This document shows, piece after piece, positions 7,109 to 15,865 of a DNA stretch of 33,676 nt. The position numbers and the translations under genes were made by a program. How positions within the stretch are numbered: the first letter of the stretch is position 1; each line of letters opens with the position of its first letter. Under the pieces are notes generated by a model. It was not told the DNA's origin. It worked only from the letters and a program-made list of their open reading frames with translations, and did not search any database. The stretch comes from Desulfobulbus sp. (GTDB lineage: Bacteria > Desulfobacterota > Desulfobulbia > Desulfobulbales > Desulfobulbaceae). The stretch is taken from the NCBI GenBank assembly GCA_028684915.1, contig JAQUEZ010000060.1:1-33676 (forward strand), in the 5' to 3' direction.

Positions 7109-8125
7109 TTACAATTCACTGCGGAGAAATTTTTCCGCCAAATCCACATCCTGCTTAGAACCGATAATCAACGGTACCCGCTGATGCAGCCCCTTGGGTT
7201 CAATTTCAAGGATATTGCGGCCATCATCGGTGATGGCCCGGCCGCCTGCCTGCTCGACAATCATCGCTAGGGGGGCCGCCTCATAGAGTAAACGCAGCTT
7301 GCCCTCTGATTTCTCGTCGCTCATTTTGTCGCGGGTATAGAGAAAAACGCCGCCTTTGACCAGGTTCCGATGAAAATCAGCCACCAAGGAACCGATATAA
7401 CGCAGACTATAAGGCGCTCTCTCGCCATCGCCTTGTTTCAGGCATTCAATGTAGGAACGGGTACTGTCAAACCAGTGATGGGCATAGGCCTCGTTCACAC
7501 TGTAGTAAAGGGAAGTCTCGGGTATTTTAATATCCGGGTGGGAAAGGAAAAATTCACCGACACTGGGATCCAGGGTAAAGCCATGCACACCGTTTCCGGT
7601 GGTATAGACCATCACGGTTGAGGAGCCATAGATGATATAGCCTGCAGCCACCTGCTTGCTGCCTTTCTGGAGGAGGTCGCCGGCATCGCCCTGCCCGGAG
7701 GCGCTGAGACGACGATGGATGGAAAAAATAGTCCCGATGCTGACGTTGACATCGATATTCGAAGAACCATCCAAGGGGTCAAAGGCAATAGTGTAGTTCC
7801 CCTCATAGCCTTCAAGCACCGGGACGATATCGTCGTCCTCTTCCGAGGCCATGACACAAACATGCCCGCACTGTTCCATCCGCCGTTTGATAGTCTGGTT
7901 GGCAAAAACATCCAACTTCTGCACGCTCTCGCCCTGGATATTGGTCCGCCCGGATTGCCCGAGGATATCGGCCAGCCCAGCCATATTGACCTCGGCGCTG
8001 ATAATTTTACCGGCAACAACCAGATCATTCAGCAGGCCGGTGAGTTCGCCGGTGGCCTCGGGATGCAATCGCTGGTCATCCATTATCTGGCGGCTGACGG
8101 TAATTCCTTTTCTTTTTGACAACAT
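7109..8125 (-). CDS. fbp: Fructose-1,6-bisphosphatase, class I
   Basis: Hydrolyses fructose 1,6-bisphosphate to fructose 6-phosphate in gluconeogenesis; cytoplasmic, Mg-dependent. 338 residues, the usual class I length. Key signatures: metal-binding ASEEDD (residues 93-98), FDPLDGSSN (115-123) and the sugar-phosphate/C-terminal region with SEGKLRLLYEAAPLAMIVEQAGG, in which the Glu is a conserved metal ligand. GGGAGA sits about six bases before the ATG. pepA lies 45 bp upstream on the same strand, so the two may be co-transcribed. The spacer contains a small AACGGA / TCCGTT inverted repeat but no T-tract. Confidence 0.95.
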   Translation of the reverse strand: MLSKRKGITVSRQIMDDQRLHPEATGELTGLLNDLVVAGKIISAEVNMAGLADILGQSGRTNIQGESVQKLDVFANQTIKRRMEQCGHVCVMASEEDDDIVPVLEGYEGNYTIAFDPLDGSSNIDVNVSIGTIFSIHRRLSASGQGDAGDLLQKGSKQVAAGYIIYGSSTVMVYTTGNGVHGFTLDPSVGEFFLSHPDIKIPETSLYYSVNEAYAHHWFDSTRSYIECLKQGDGERAPYSLRYIGSLVADFHRNLVKGGVFLYTRDKMSDEKSEGKLRLLYEAAPLAMIVEQAGGRAITDDGRNILEIEPKGLHQRVPLIIGSKQDVDLAEKFLRSEL

Positions 8126-8170
8126 AGTGATTCTCCCTTGTATGAACGGATTGTTCCGTTATACGGCAGT

Positions 8171-9724
8171 TTATTTTTTTTCGACCGGTTTTAATGTTTC
8201 CCATTGGCTCAGACAGGCGACTAAGGTGCGGACACCGGTTCCGGAAGGTCCTTTAGGTATATAACTTTTTTCGGTGAAATCCCAGGCCGTGCCAGCAATA
8301 TCCAGATGCGCCCAAGGCGTGTCGCCGACAAACTCCTGGAGATAGCAGGCGGCGGTGATCGTACCGGCACTGCGATCACTGCCGGCATTTTTGATATCCG
8401 CCACCCGGGAATCGATCTGTTTGCGGTATTGAGGACCAAGCGGCAGTCGCCACAACGGTTCGCCGACCTGGGACCCGGCATCAAGGATGCGGGTGGCCAA
8501 CTGATCGTTGTTGCTGAGCAAACCGGTATAGTGGTGCCCCAGGCCAATGATCACCGCACCGGTCAAGGTGGCAAGGTCAACCACCGCCTCCGGGGTATAG
8601 GTCTCGATCCCGTAGGCCAGGGCATCGGCCAGAATCAGCCGCCCCTCGGCATCGGTATTGATGATTTCCGAGGTTTTACCGCCGAAGTGACGAATGACAT
8701 CCCCAGGCTTGAGGGCCGCTGATCCGGTCATGTTTTCGGTGGTGGGCACCAGACCTATCACATTCACATTGGCGAGACCGATTTCGGCAATGGCCTGCAT
8801 TGCGGTCATAACCGCAGCGCCACCGCACATGTCATATTTCATATCCTCCATCCCCGAAGGAGGTTTGATACAGATACCGCCGGAGTCAAAAGTCAGCCCC
8901 TTGCCCACCAGGAGGATGGTCGGATTTTTTTTACTGGTGCGGTATTCGAGAATGACGAGGTGCGGCGGCTGAGCCGATCCCTGGTTTACCCCGACCAGTC
9001 CTCCCATGCCGAGTTTCTGCAAGGCACTTTTATCCAGCACCTTGCATTTGAGCGAGGTCTTTTTCGCCAGTTTCTTGGCATACTCGGCAAAGGCGGTGGG
9101 GGTCCAGCCATTGCCGGGCTGATTGGCCATATCGCGGGCAGCGCCAGTCGCCAAGGCCAGGACCCGACCACGTTCCAGGCCCTTTTGCACCGCTGCCTGG
9201 GGAAGCCCACCATGATGGAGGGCAAAACGCTCCAACCGCCCCGGAAGATCTTTTTCATCTTTGGGATTTTTATACAGATCAAAGCGGTAATTACCCAGGA
9301 TCATGCCTTCAGTGCAACACTGGGAAATCTCAACTGCATCCAAGAGGTACTCTTTGGGAAGCACCAGCAGGACATCCTTGGCTTTGAAGGCTGCCGCCTG
9401 TTTGGCAATCGTCCCACCGGCAAGGCGCAACTGCTCCCGGCGCGCATTGATCGCATCGTCCTGTTTACCCAGGCCAACCAACAGCACACGCTTTGCGGCT
9501 GCAGTCTGCTTTTTATCAAGGAAAACCGGATAAAAAGTAAATGTCTGCTCCTTGCCCCCTTTGAAATCACCGGTCTCCCAGATCTGTTGTAAGATCCGGT
9601 TGAGCGGTTTACCGAAATCACCCAAGTGGGCAATATCCTCTTCCACAAGAAAGACGAGAAGATCTCCGCCATACGCGGCAGGTTCCTGCTCAAAGATCTG
9701 AATCGTCACGGTGTCGGTGTCCAC
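8171..9724 (-). CDS. pepA: Leucyl aminopeptidase (M17)
   Basis: Cytosolic hexameric zinc/manganese aminopeptidase that removes N-terminal residues from peptides. 517 residues: an N-terminal macro-like domain (1-170) and a C-terminal catalytic domain with VGKGLTFDSGG (273-283), DMCGGAAV and the family signature NTDAEGRL (356-363). The frame opens with GTG at 9724, ten bases after AGGAGG. An ATG between them is out of frame, so the GTG start is well supported. Divergent from the CNNM gene across a 167-bp gap. Confidence 0.94.
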   Translation of the reverse strand: MDTDTVTIQIFEQEPAAYGGDLLVFLVEEDIAHLGDFGKPLNRILQQIWETGDFKGGKEQTFTFYPVFLDKKQTAAAKRVLLVGLGKQDDAINARREQLRLAGGTIAKQAAAFKAKDVLLVLPKEYLLDAVEISQCCTEGMILGNYRFDLYKNPKDEKDLPGRLERFALHHGGLPQAAVQKGLERGRVLALATGAARDMANQPGNGWTPTAFAEYAKKLAKKTSLKCKVLDKSALQKLGMGGLVGVNQGSAQPPHLVILEYRTSKKNPTILLVGKGLTFDSGGICIKPPSGMEDMKYDMCGGAAVMTAMQAIAEIGLANVNVIGLVPTTENMTGSAALKPGDVIRHFGGKTSEIINTDAEGRLILADALAYGIETYTPEAVVDLATLTGAVIIGLGHHYTGLLSNNDQLATRILDAGSQVGEPLWRLPLGPQYRKQIDSRVADIKNAGSDRSAGTITAACYLQEFVGDTPWAHLDIAGTAWDFTEKSYIPKGPSGTGVRTLVACLSQWETLKPVEKK

Positions 9725-9891
9725 GGGGCATGTTCCTCCTCTGCTGGTATTGCTTTCCCGCTTTCAAATCCTGCGAGAACTGTTTATTGTAAGTTTTTCA
9801 TACACTAAAGAACCTTGAACCTCAATCGCCAAAACTCCCCTGTCCCACGACTACAGGCCATATTTTTTCCACATTCTTTGCGGAGGCCCCT

Positions 9892-10929
9892 TTGCTCACT
9901 GTTTTTATATTTTCCATAATCAGCGCTTTATTGACATCCATGATGTGTTCCCTGTTTGAGGCCACCCTGCTTTCCCTTTCGACTACCCAGGTTGAGTTGA
10001 TGACTGAAACTCATCCGCGTCAGTCCCTGGCACTTAAAGATTTTAAGGAGAACATCGAAAAGCCGATCACCGCTATTCTCGCCCTCAACACCATCTCCAA
10101 CACTATCGGCGCCACCGTGGCCGGAGCTTCAGCGGTAGCCCTGTTCGGGCAACAGGGGCTAGTCTGGTTTTCGGTTATCTTCACCCTAGGCATTCTTCTC
10201 TTTGCCGAAATCCTGCCCAAAACCATCGGAGTCACCTTTGCCCGCCAGGTGGCACCCTACATTGTCGTCCCCCTGCGAATCATGATTATGCTGCTTTCGC
10301 CGGTTATTTGGATGGCCAAGATCGTAACCCACCTCGTTCCCAACAGGCACAAAACCCATCACATTTCCGCCGAAGAGCTGAAAACCATTGCCAGTCTGAG
10401 TTACAAATCTGGTGAAATCGAGGCGGATCAGGAAAAGGTGATTGCCAACATCCTCCAGCTTGGGGAAAAATCGGTCCGACAGGTGATGACTCCGCGCACG
10501 GTTACCTTTTCCGCCTCCCAAGCGCTGACCATCAAAGAAGCGGCACGGATGGAGGGAAAATGGCGTATGCACAGCCGGGTACCGGTCTATGACGGCGAAC
10601 CCGACAACGTGGTCGGCCTGGTGATGAGCCAGGATGTACTCATGGCCGCAGCGGTAGGGCAGGATGATGTCAAACTTTCTCAGATCATGCGGCCGATTCA
10701 TTTTGTACCGGAAACTGCACCGCTCGACCGGATTTTTGTCGATTTTTTCGAGCGATATCAGCACCTTTTCGTAGTAGTCGACGAGTATGGTAGCGTCACC
10801 GGCGTCATCAGCATGGAGGATATACTTGAGGAAATTATCGGCCGGGAAATCGTTGACGAATCAGATAAGGCTCGCAATATGCGCGAATTAGCCCTGATCA
10901 GAAAGAAAAAGCTGCACGCCACTAGCTAA
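9892..10929 (+). CDS. CNNM-transmembrane and CBS-pair protein (HlyC/CorC-like)
   Basis: 345-residue inner-membrane protein. The N-terminal DUF21/CNNM domain (about 1-170) has several membrane segments and the family-typical EILPKTIGV stretch. A cytoplasmic CBS pair follows (about 195-330), with RQVMTPRT, SRVPVYDGEPDNVVGLV and DEYGSVTGVISMEDILEEIIG. The extra C-terminal CorC_HlyC domain found in many relatives is absent; the protein ends shortly after the second CBS motif. Family members act in Mg2+ or cation export/homeostasis, often with adenine nucleotide binding by CBS domains. The start is TTG at 9892, with CGGAGG five bases upstream. Confidence 0.88.
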   Translation: MLTVFIFSIISALLTSMMCSLFEATLLSLSTTQVELMTETHPRQSLALKDFKENIEKPITAILALNTISNTIGATVAGASAVALFGQQGLVWFSVIFTLGILLFAEILPKTIGVTFARQVAPYIVVPLRIMIMLLSPVIWMAKIVTHLVPNRHKTHHISAEELKTIASLSYKSGEIEADQEKVIANILQLGEKSVRQVMTPRTVTFSASQALTIKEAARMEGKWRMHSRVPVYDGEPDNVVGLVMSQDVLMAAAVGQDDVKLSQIMRPIHFVPETAPLDRIFVDFFERYQHLFVVVDEYGSVTGVISMEDILEEIIGREIVDESDKARNMRELALIRKKKLHATS

Positions 10930-10994
10930 GTGGAAGCCGTGAAAGCATCTGGCGATTCCCGTTTATTCATGGTAGCGTGTCGACTACTTGAACG

Positions 10995-11156
10995 TGATGG
11001 CGTTGTAAAAACTTCGATCTACGGCGTCACAGCTTTTTTCCGATTCTCGACATACCGCATGTACGCCTTCGCACCATGAAAAAAGCGCCTCCGTGTAGAG
11101 CTGTGTTTTTACCGAGCCATCCCTGAGAGGGTGATAGACTTTTCAAAAGGATATCA
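10995..11156 (-). repeat. Dispersed structured repeat, copy 4 (full length, inverted)
   Basis: 162-bp copy in the opposite orientation to the others. On the minus strand it reads TGATATCCTTTTGAAAAGTC at the left end and ends GTTTTTACAACGCCATCA. The central stem GCGTAC / GTATGT is held by G-U pairs where copy 3 has Watson-Crick pairs. It fills most of the gap between the CNNM gene and the SH3-domain gene. Confidence 0.82.
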
Positions 11157-11282
11157 GGCTAAACAATCAGCACGTTTTCGCCAGAATTCCCTCTGGTTGC
11201 ACACAATACCTCCATGATCAGAGGTCAGGTACGGACCACGATCACAAACCTCTGGATTGCTGTTTCAGCAGACATTTTTTTC

Positions 11283-11963
11283 ATGAACTCAGTTGTTCTC
11301 ATAAATAAGCGCCGCCTGCTCCAGGCAGCCATCCTCACATTACTGCTCATCGCCCCTGCGGTTCAGGCGGCGGATATTCTCTACATCAAGCCTAGCCTGG
11401 AAGTACTAATGCGCAAAGGTCGGGCCGACAATGCCCGGATTATTGCCACAGTTCCCATGGGCACGGCGGTGGTGTTGGTTCAGGGGGGCAAGGATTGGTC
11501 GCGAATTCGCCTGCAGGACGGGACCCAAGGGTGGGTGCGCAGCCGTTTTCTCGGCAGCTCACCGGTGATCCCCATGGCCAATATCCGCCCGGGGATGGGA
11601 GCAGACGGTCAGGTTCTGGACCCGACTGCACGATCGACAAATCTGGGAGAAGACAACCAACGATTACGAAAAGATTTGGCAGCCTGCACCACCGACCGCA
11701 GCACCTTGGCCGATAAGTATCAAACGCTTGTCGGTGACCCCGACAGTGCCCTGCACACCAAGACCGAACTCGGTGGGGCGAAACGCCAAATCGAGGATCT
11801 GCAGCAACAACTCACCGAGGCCCAGATCGAATGTACCGTGCTGCGTAAGAACCAGTCGATTAAATGGTTTTTCACCGGCAGCATGGTTTTGTTGCTGGGG
11901 TGGTTGATCGGTCGGATTAGTAGAAACAGCAAAAAACGGCAGACCTCTTCCCTGCTCTCCTAA
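11283..11963 (+). CDS. SH3-domain, coiled-coil, membrane-anchored envelope protein (YgiM-like)
   Basis: 226 residues from this start. A signal peptide (to about residue 29, ...APAVQA|ADILYI) leads a bacterial SH3 domain (about 30-95; ends DWSRIRLQDGTQGWVRSRFLG). A helical, probably coiled-coil segment follows (about 115-185), then one C-terminal membrane span (FFTGSMVLLLGWLIGRI) and a basic tail. This architecture matches the TIGR04211/YgiM type, whose role is unknown and presumed to be in the cell envelope. An upstream in-frame ATG at 11214 would add 23 residues ahead of the signal peptide. Neither start has a good ribosome-binding site; I prefer 11283 because it leaves a normal signal peptide. 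The stop codon directly abuts the stop of the convergent protease gene. Confidence 0.8.
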   Translation: MNSVVLINKRRLLQAAILTLLLIAPAVQAADILYIKPSLEVLMRKGRADNARIIATVPMGTAVVLVQGGKDWSRIRLQDGTQGWVRSRFLGSSPVIPMANIRPGMGADGQVLDPTARSTNLGEDNQRLRKDLAACTTDRSTLADKYQTLVGDPDSALHTKTELGGAKRQIEDLQQQLTEAQIECTVLRKNQSIKWFFTGSMVLLLGWLIGRISRNSKKRQTSSLLS

Positions 11964-13049
11964 TCAATTCATTGCTTCCAACTGCACCTGGAGTTCGACA
12001 TCGGCCGAATCGCGCATCACGGTCAGAGTGACCTGCTCCCCAACCGCGTGTCGCTCGAGTTCATCGCGTAGGCTGTCGTAGTCTTGAATTGCCTTGCCGT
12101 TCACCGCAAGAATGATATCGCCCAGCACCAAGCCCTCACGCACCTGAGTGGCTCCTCGCAGGCCAGCCTTGGACGCTGTCGATCCTGGCAGCACCTTCAG
12201 CACCATGACCCCTTCCAGGCCTAACTCCTCGGTCAGGCGCCGATTAGCCAGGGTAATTCCCAGCCCTGGCCGAATTAACTTGCCCTTGCTGATAATCTGT
12301 GGAACCACCCGGTTGACTTCGCCCACCGGCACGGCAAAACCGATACCTGAGCTGGCCCCGGAGGGGCTATAAATAGCGGTGTTCACGCCAATGAGGCGAC
12401 CAGCACTATCCAAAAGTGGTCCCCCGGAATTCCCTGGATTAATGGCGGCATCGGTCTGGATCACATCGTGGATGGTCCGACCGGTGACCGCTTTAATCTC
12501 CCGGCCAAGCGCACTGACCACTCCAGTGGTCAGTGTTTGGTCCAGGCCAAAAGGATTGCCGATGGCAAAGACCTTTTGCCCGACGAGCAGATTTTTAGAC
12601 TCGCCCAGGGAAATTGGCCGCAGTTTATCCGCCGGAGCATTAATCTGGAGCACCGCCAGATCGCGATCCGGGGCCGCCCCCACCAGTACAGCCTTCCAAC
12701 TGGAGTGATCAGCCAAAGTCACCTCGAGCCGGTTTGCGTCGGAAATCACATGGTAATTGGTAACGATTCGCCCCTGCTTATCCCAGATAAAACCAGATCC
12801 TGTCCCCTGGGGAATCTCGTAGGCATTGAGACTAAAAAAATCACGCCGCACCGCGATGCTGGTGATATAGGCCACCGACGGGGCTGAGTTACGAAAAATA
12901 TCGATAGTGTTCTGCTCGTCACTGGCCAAATCACCCCGGGCCGCAACCGTACGGGGTATTGCGTTTGGATCCAGACGTTGCGGCTGCAAGGTCTGGAACG
13001 CCAGCCATCCGAGAACGCAGGCAACAGCAATAAGATAGACGGGTTTCAT
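11964..13049 (-). CDS. HtrA/DegS-like membrane-anchored serine protease
   Basis: 361 residues: one N-terminal membrane anchor (about 4-20), a trypsin-like protease domain and one PDZ domain (about 255-355). The catalytic triad is complete: His100 (TNYHVI), Asp130 (DRDLAVL) and Ser208 (GNSGGPL). A single PDZ with an uncleaved anchor resembles DegS rather than the two-PDZ DegP, suggesting periplasmic protein quality control or envelope-stress signalling. No anti-sigma factor gene is nearby, so a DegS-type role is not proven. The neighbour corA is 35 bp upstream on the same strand (its stop at 13085), so co-transcription is possible. Confidence 0.9.
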   Translation of the reverse strand: MKPVYLIAVACVLGWLAFQTLQPQRLDPNAIPRTVAARGDLASDEQNTIDIFRNSAPSVAYITSIAVRRDFFSLNAYEIPQGTGSGFIWDKQGRIVTNYHVISDANRLEVTLADHSSWKAVLVGAAPDRDLAVLQINAPADKLRPISLGESKNLLVGQKVFAIGNPFGLDQTLTTGVVSALGREIKAVTGRTIHDVIQTDAAINPGNSGGPLLDSAGRLIGVNTAIYSPSGASSGIGFAVPVGEVNRVVPQIISKGKLIRPGLGITLANRRLTEELGLEGVMVLKVLPGSTASKAGLRGATQVREGLVLGDIILAVNGKAIQDYDSLRDELERHAVGEQVTLTVMRDSADVELQVQLEAMN

Positions 13050-13084
13050 AGGTACGCCTCAACAAATAAAGCAGCAACAATCGC

Positions 13085-14017
13085 TCACAACCATTTCTTG
13101 CGTTTGAAGAAGAGCAGGGTCATGGCGGAGGAGAGAAACATCAGTAATATGGCAAAGGGATAGCCCCAAATCTCATCCAGTTCCGGCATAAATTTGAAGT
13201 TCATCCCGTAGGCACTGGCAATCAAGGTCGGCGGCATGAAAATCACCGTGACCACGGTAAAAATCTTGATCACCCGGTTCTGTTCCATGTCGACCAGACC
13301 AAGAAAGGTATTCTGCAGGAACTCGAGTCGCTCGAAGTTAAACGAGGTATGATCAAGCAGGGAACCCACGTCCTTAATCATGATCCGCATGTTCTCATAG
13401 TCTTCCTTGGGAAACATCTTACTCTTGAGCATAGAGGAGATAATCCGCTGCTTCTCCACGATATTTTCGCGAATGGCAATGGTGGTTTCCTGGAGGGCGG
13501 TGATTTTGAGCAGGATTTCTTTATCTGGATCCTTGTCCACGCTCATCTGCCGGCTGATCGCAGTGATCTGGTCAGTGATGTGCTCGATCAAGTCGGCATC
13601 GTAGTCGATTCGGGTCTCGAGAATTGCGAGAAAAATATCCTCACCGTCCAAGGGTTTGATTGCCCGCAGCTTGCGGTAAGTCTCGGAAAAGGAACGGAAC
13701 TCGTGCGACCGCTGGGTTATGAGAATCTTATCCTTGAGGATGAAAGAAACCGGTTCGTTGGAAAAGGTATTGTTTTCCGGGATGAGAAAGTTGAGGTTGA
13801 TACCGATCTCATCTTCGGTTTCCACATACTTGGAACTGGATTCGATCTCCTCACTCTCCTGCTTGGTAAAGAGTTCCACCCGAAAATCCCGTTCCACCTG
13901 TTGAATCTCATCTTGGGTGGGATTAATCAGGTCGATCCAAAAAATATTAGGGCTGATGGAGCTGTTCCCACTCTCCATCTTGACCATTTTGTTATCAAGA
14001 AAAAAATAATTGACCAT
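13085..14017 (-). CDS. corA: Magnesium/cobalt transporter CorA
   Basis: 310 residues, typical for CorA. A long acidic and helical cytoplasmic region is followed by two C-terminal membrane spans. The ion-selectivity motif GMN (271-273, in YGMNFKFMPEL) sits at the end of the first span, and the MPEL loop is canonical; the tail ends in a basic KRKKW. It would form a pentameric Mg2+ channel in the inner membrane. The ribosome-binding site (AGGGGTG) falls in the 3' arm of a possible hairpin in the leader (14026-14068). The HtrA-like protease gene follows 35 bp downstream. Confidence 0.93.
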   Translation of the reverse strand: MVNYFFLDNKMVKMESGNSSISPNIFWIDLINPTQDEIQQVERDFRVELFTKQESEEIESSSKYVETEDEIGINLNFLIPENNTFSNEPVSFILKDKILITQRSHEFRSFSETYRKLRAIKPLDGEDIFLAILETRIDYDADLIEHITDQITAISRQMSVDKDPDKEILLKITALQETTIAIRENIVEKQRIISSMLKSKMFPKEDYENMRIMIKDVGSLLDHTSFNFERLEFLQNTFLGLVDMEQNRVIKIFTVVTVIFMPPTLIASAYGMNFKFMPELDEIWGYPFAILLMFLSSAMTLLFFKRKKWL

Positions 14018-14025
14018 TGCAACAC

Positions 14026-14068
14026 CCCTGGATCGAAATGGTGTTTGGAAGATCAGCGTCAGCCAGGG
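14026..14068 (-). promoter_or_regulatory. Possible SD-masking hairpin of corA
   Basis: On the minus strand CCCTGG (14068-14063) can pair with CCAGGG (14031-14026). The 3' arm contains most of the AGGGG ribosome-binding site that lies about six bases before the corA ATG. Only a 6-bp stem with a 31-nt loop is visible, so this is a weak candidate. Confidence 0.25.
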
Positions 14069-14179
14069 TTATCGCGCCATTATCAGGAGCGACGACCTAA
14101 AAAAACGCTCGGCATTACAGCAAAAGTAAGCATTGTACTGACCACGGCAGAAAAAAGTCAATTATGATAATCCTGCCCA

Positions 14180-14225
14180 AAAACAAAAAATGAGTGCCAT
14201 GTACCATGGAAAGGATTCGTGGCAC
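14180..14225 (-). terminator. Likely terminator downstream of the DUF2065 gene
   Basis: On the minus strand GTGCCACG (14225-14218) pairs with CATGGCAC (14201-14194, one wobble), followed by TCATTTTTTGTTTTTGG. It would separate the DUF2065 transcript from corA. A second, smaller hairpin CGACAGCG / CGCTGTCG (14301-14323) lies between it and the gene. Confidence 0.5.
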
Positions 14226-14335
14226 AGAAAAAGCCACCTGCGTCCACGAATTTTCATCAAAAAAAACATGGAGAAAGAAGGGCTGAAAAAAGGCCAGGGA
14301 CGACAGCGGAAGCGTCGCTGTCGCGTATAAAAAAA

Positions 14336-14536
14336 TCAGTTAAACAGCGGACTTCGCAAGGCCAAATAACAGAGAAAAAAACCGAGAATCATGGCAAACA
14401 GACCGATGCGCCGCAGGTGGCCTGGAGCTATCTCCAAAATCTGCTGCAACCAGCGTTGCATTGATTCCGGGGAGGCCACGTATGGAAGCCCCTCCAGGAT
14501 AAGAATGAGACCGATTAGGGTGACAAATAGTTTCAT
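14336..14536 (-). CDS. DUF2065 family small membrane protein (YjeT-like)
   Basis: 66 residues from the ATG at 14536. Two membrane segments flank a short loop; the first carries the family hallmark LILEGLPYVASPE and the second follows LRRIGLFAMILG, matching E. coli YjeT (about 65 residues). Function unknown; in other proteobacteria the gene often lies near hflK/hflC, which are absent here. The frame stays open 19 codons further upstream, but that extension has no similarity to the family and would precede a normal start, so I use the shorter form. It is divergent from purM. Confidence 0.75.
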   Translation of the reverse strand: MKLFVTLIGLILILEGLPYVASPESMQRWLQQILEIAPGHLRRIGLFAMILGFFLCYLALRSPLFN

Positions 14537-14729
14537 GGGCCCAGCAATACCAGAAAGGAACAGCCACCGCAACCCGCACAAAGCTATTGACAATGACCTG
14601 TCAAAAAAAGTACCTTTCTCCCATTCTCCATTTTCCCGTATTCTTTCTATCCCACCTCAAGAGAACCGACGATGATCCGACGAAACGATCATTTTCTGTT
14701 TGTCGTGGCGGGCAGGCGACCTGACATTC

Positions 14730-15788
14730 ATGACGCAATCATCTTCTAAATACACAGAGGCCGGTGTCGATATCGACAAAGGCAATAACTTCGTCTCCCG
14801 GATTAAAGCTATCGTCTCCGATACGCATCGCCGTGGCGTGCTCACCGATATCGGCGGTTTTTCCGGACTATTTGCCATCGGCAACGAGGATTTGAAAAAT
14901 CCGGTTCTGCTGGCCTCCACCGATGGCGTGGGCACCAAACTCACCGTAGCCAACCTGTGCAATAAACACGACACCATCGGTATTGACCTGGTCGCCATGT
15001 GCGTGAACGATGTAATTGTCAGTGGGGCCAAACCACTTTTCTTCCTCGATTACTTTGCCTGTAGCTCACTGGATCTTGATGTGGCCACCGATGTGGTTCG
15101 TGGCATCGCGGCGGGCTGCAAGCAGGCGCAGTGTTCTCTGATCGGTGGTGAAACTGCGGAGATGCCCGGCATTTACCAACCAGGCGATTACGATCTCGCC
15201 GGTTTTGTCGTCGGTATCGGCGATCGCAATGCGCTCATCGATGGAAGCGACATCCGGGTGGGCGACAAAATCATCGGTCTCGCCTCTTCGGGCGTCCATT
15301 CCAACGGCTATTCTCTGGTCCGTAAAATATTTTTCGAGGAGTTGGGTAAGAAGGTCGACGATGTAATCGAAGAGTTCGGTTGCACTGTTGGCGAAGAACT
15401 CCTTCGCCCGACCCGAATCTATGTCGAAAGCCTGAGCAACATTCTGCGTCGGTTCACCATCCATGGACTGGTGCATATCACCGGCGGCGGCTTTATCGAC
15501 AACATTCCCCGTATCCTGCCCAGTGGCTGTGCGGCCCATATCGACCGCGGCAGCTGGCCGGTACTGCCGGTGTTCTCCTACCTCCAGCAAAAAGGCGGGG
15601 TTGCAGAGGTTGAAATGTATCGCACCTTCAACATGGGTATCGGCATGATGGCCGTGGTGCCGGAAAGCGATGTCGAAGATCTGCTGCACCAATTCCGTGC
15701 CAACGGTGAAGAGCCCTATCTCATTGGTGAAATCAAAGCGATGCAACCGGGTTCCGACGACCAGGTCGTCATCGACGGTATTTGCTGA
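14730..15788 (+). CDS. purM: Phosphoribosylformylglycinamidine cyclo-ligase (AIR synthetase)
   Basis: Fifth step of purine synthesis: ATP-dependent ring closure of FGAM to AIR, cytoplasmic dimer. 352 residues (family about 345). Recognisable blocks: the N-terminal start YTEAGVDIDKGN, LLASTDGVGTKL (nucleotide-binding), CVNDVIVSGAKPLFFLDY, GGETAEMPG and the C-terminal HITGGGFIDNIPRILP. The frame opens at a TTG (14700), but the conserved N-terminus begins at the ATG at 14730, which I chose. The gene stands alone on its strand and ends 22 bp before a strong bidirectional terminator. Confidence 0.95.
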   Translation: MTQSSSKYTEAGVDIDKGNNFVSRIKAIVSDTHRRGVLTDIGGFSGLFAIGNEDLKNPVLLASTDGVGTKLTVANLCNKHDTIGIDLVAMCVNDVIVSGAKPLFFLDYFACSSLDLDVATDVVRGIAAGCKQAQCSLIGGETAEMPGIYQPGDYDLAGFVVGIGDRNALIDGSDIRVGDKIIGLASSGVHSNGYSLVRKIFFEELGKKVDDVIEEFGCTVGEELLRPTRIYVESLSNILRRFTIHGLVHITGGGFIDNIPRILPSGCAAHIDRGSWPVLPVFSYLQQKGGVAEVEMYRTFNMGIGMMAVVPESDVEDLLHQFRANGEEPYLIGEIKAMQPGSDDQVVIDGIC

Positions 15789-15810
15789 TCCTAGCCACTT
15801 TCATTTGCAT

Positions 15811-15848
15811 AAAAAAAGCCCGGTTGAACATTCAACCGGGCTTTTTTT
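15811..15848. terminator. Bidirectional terminator between purM and mog
   Basis: Near-perfect stem AAAAAAAGCCCGGTTGAA / TTCAACCGGGCTTTTTTT with a 2-base centre. It gives a T-tract in both directions, so it should stop purM from the left and mog from the right. Confidence 0.9.
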
Positions 15849-15865
15849 ATCGAACAAATCTCGCT

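Larger units (their letters stand above)
14018..14335. other. Intergenic region between the DUF2065 gene and corA
   Basis: 318 bp with no credible gene. It contains two hairpins on the DUF2065 side (14301-14323 and 14194-14225, the latter with a T-rich tail on the minus strand) and, next to corA, the CCCTGG / CCAGGG inverted repeat (14026-14031 with 14063-14068). The 81-codon plus-strand frame at 14219-14464 is Lys-rich and low-complexity, and mostly antisense to DUF2065. Confidence 0.55.

Noticed and set aside
8126..8170. Terminator between pepA and fbp
   Set aside because: Only a 6-bp AACGGA / TCCGTT inverted repeat with no T-run; insufficient.
13349..14167. 272-codon plus-strand frame opposite corA
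   Set aside because: Antisense to an intact CorA with the GMN motif; not protein-like.
14219..14464. 81-codon Lys/Gln-rich plus-strand frame
   Set aside because: Runs through terminator-like hairpins and antisense to the DUF2065 gene; low complexity.
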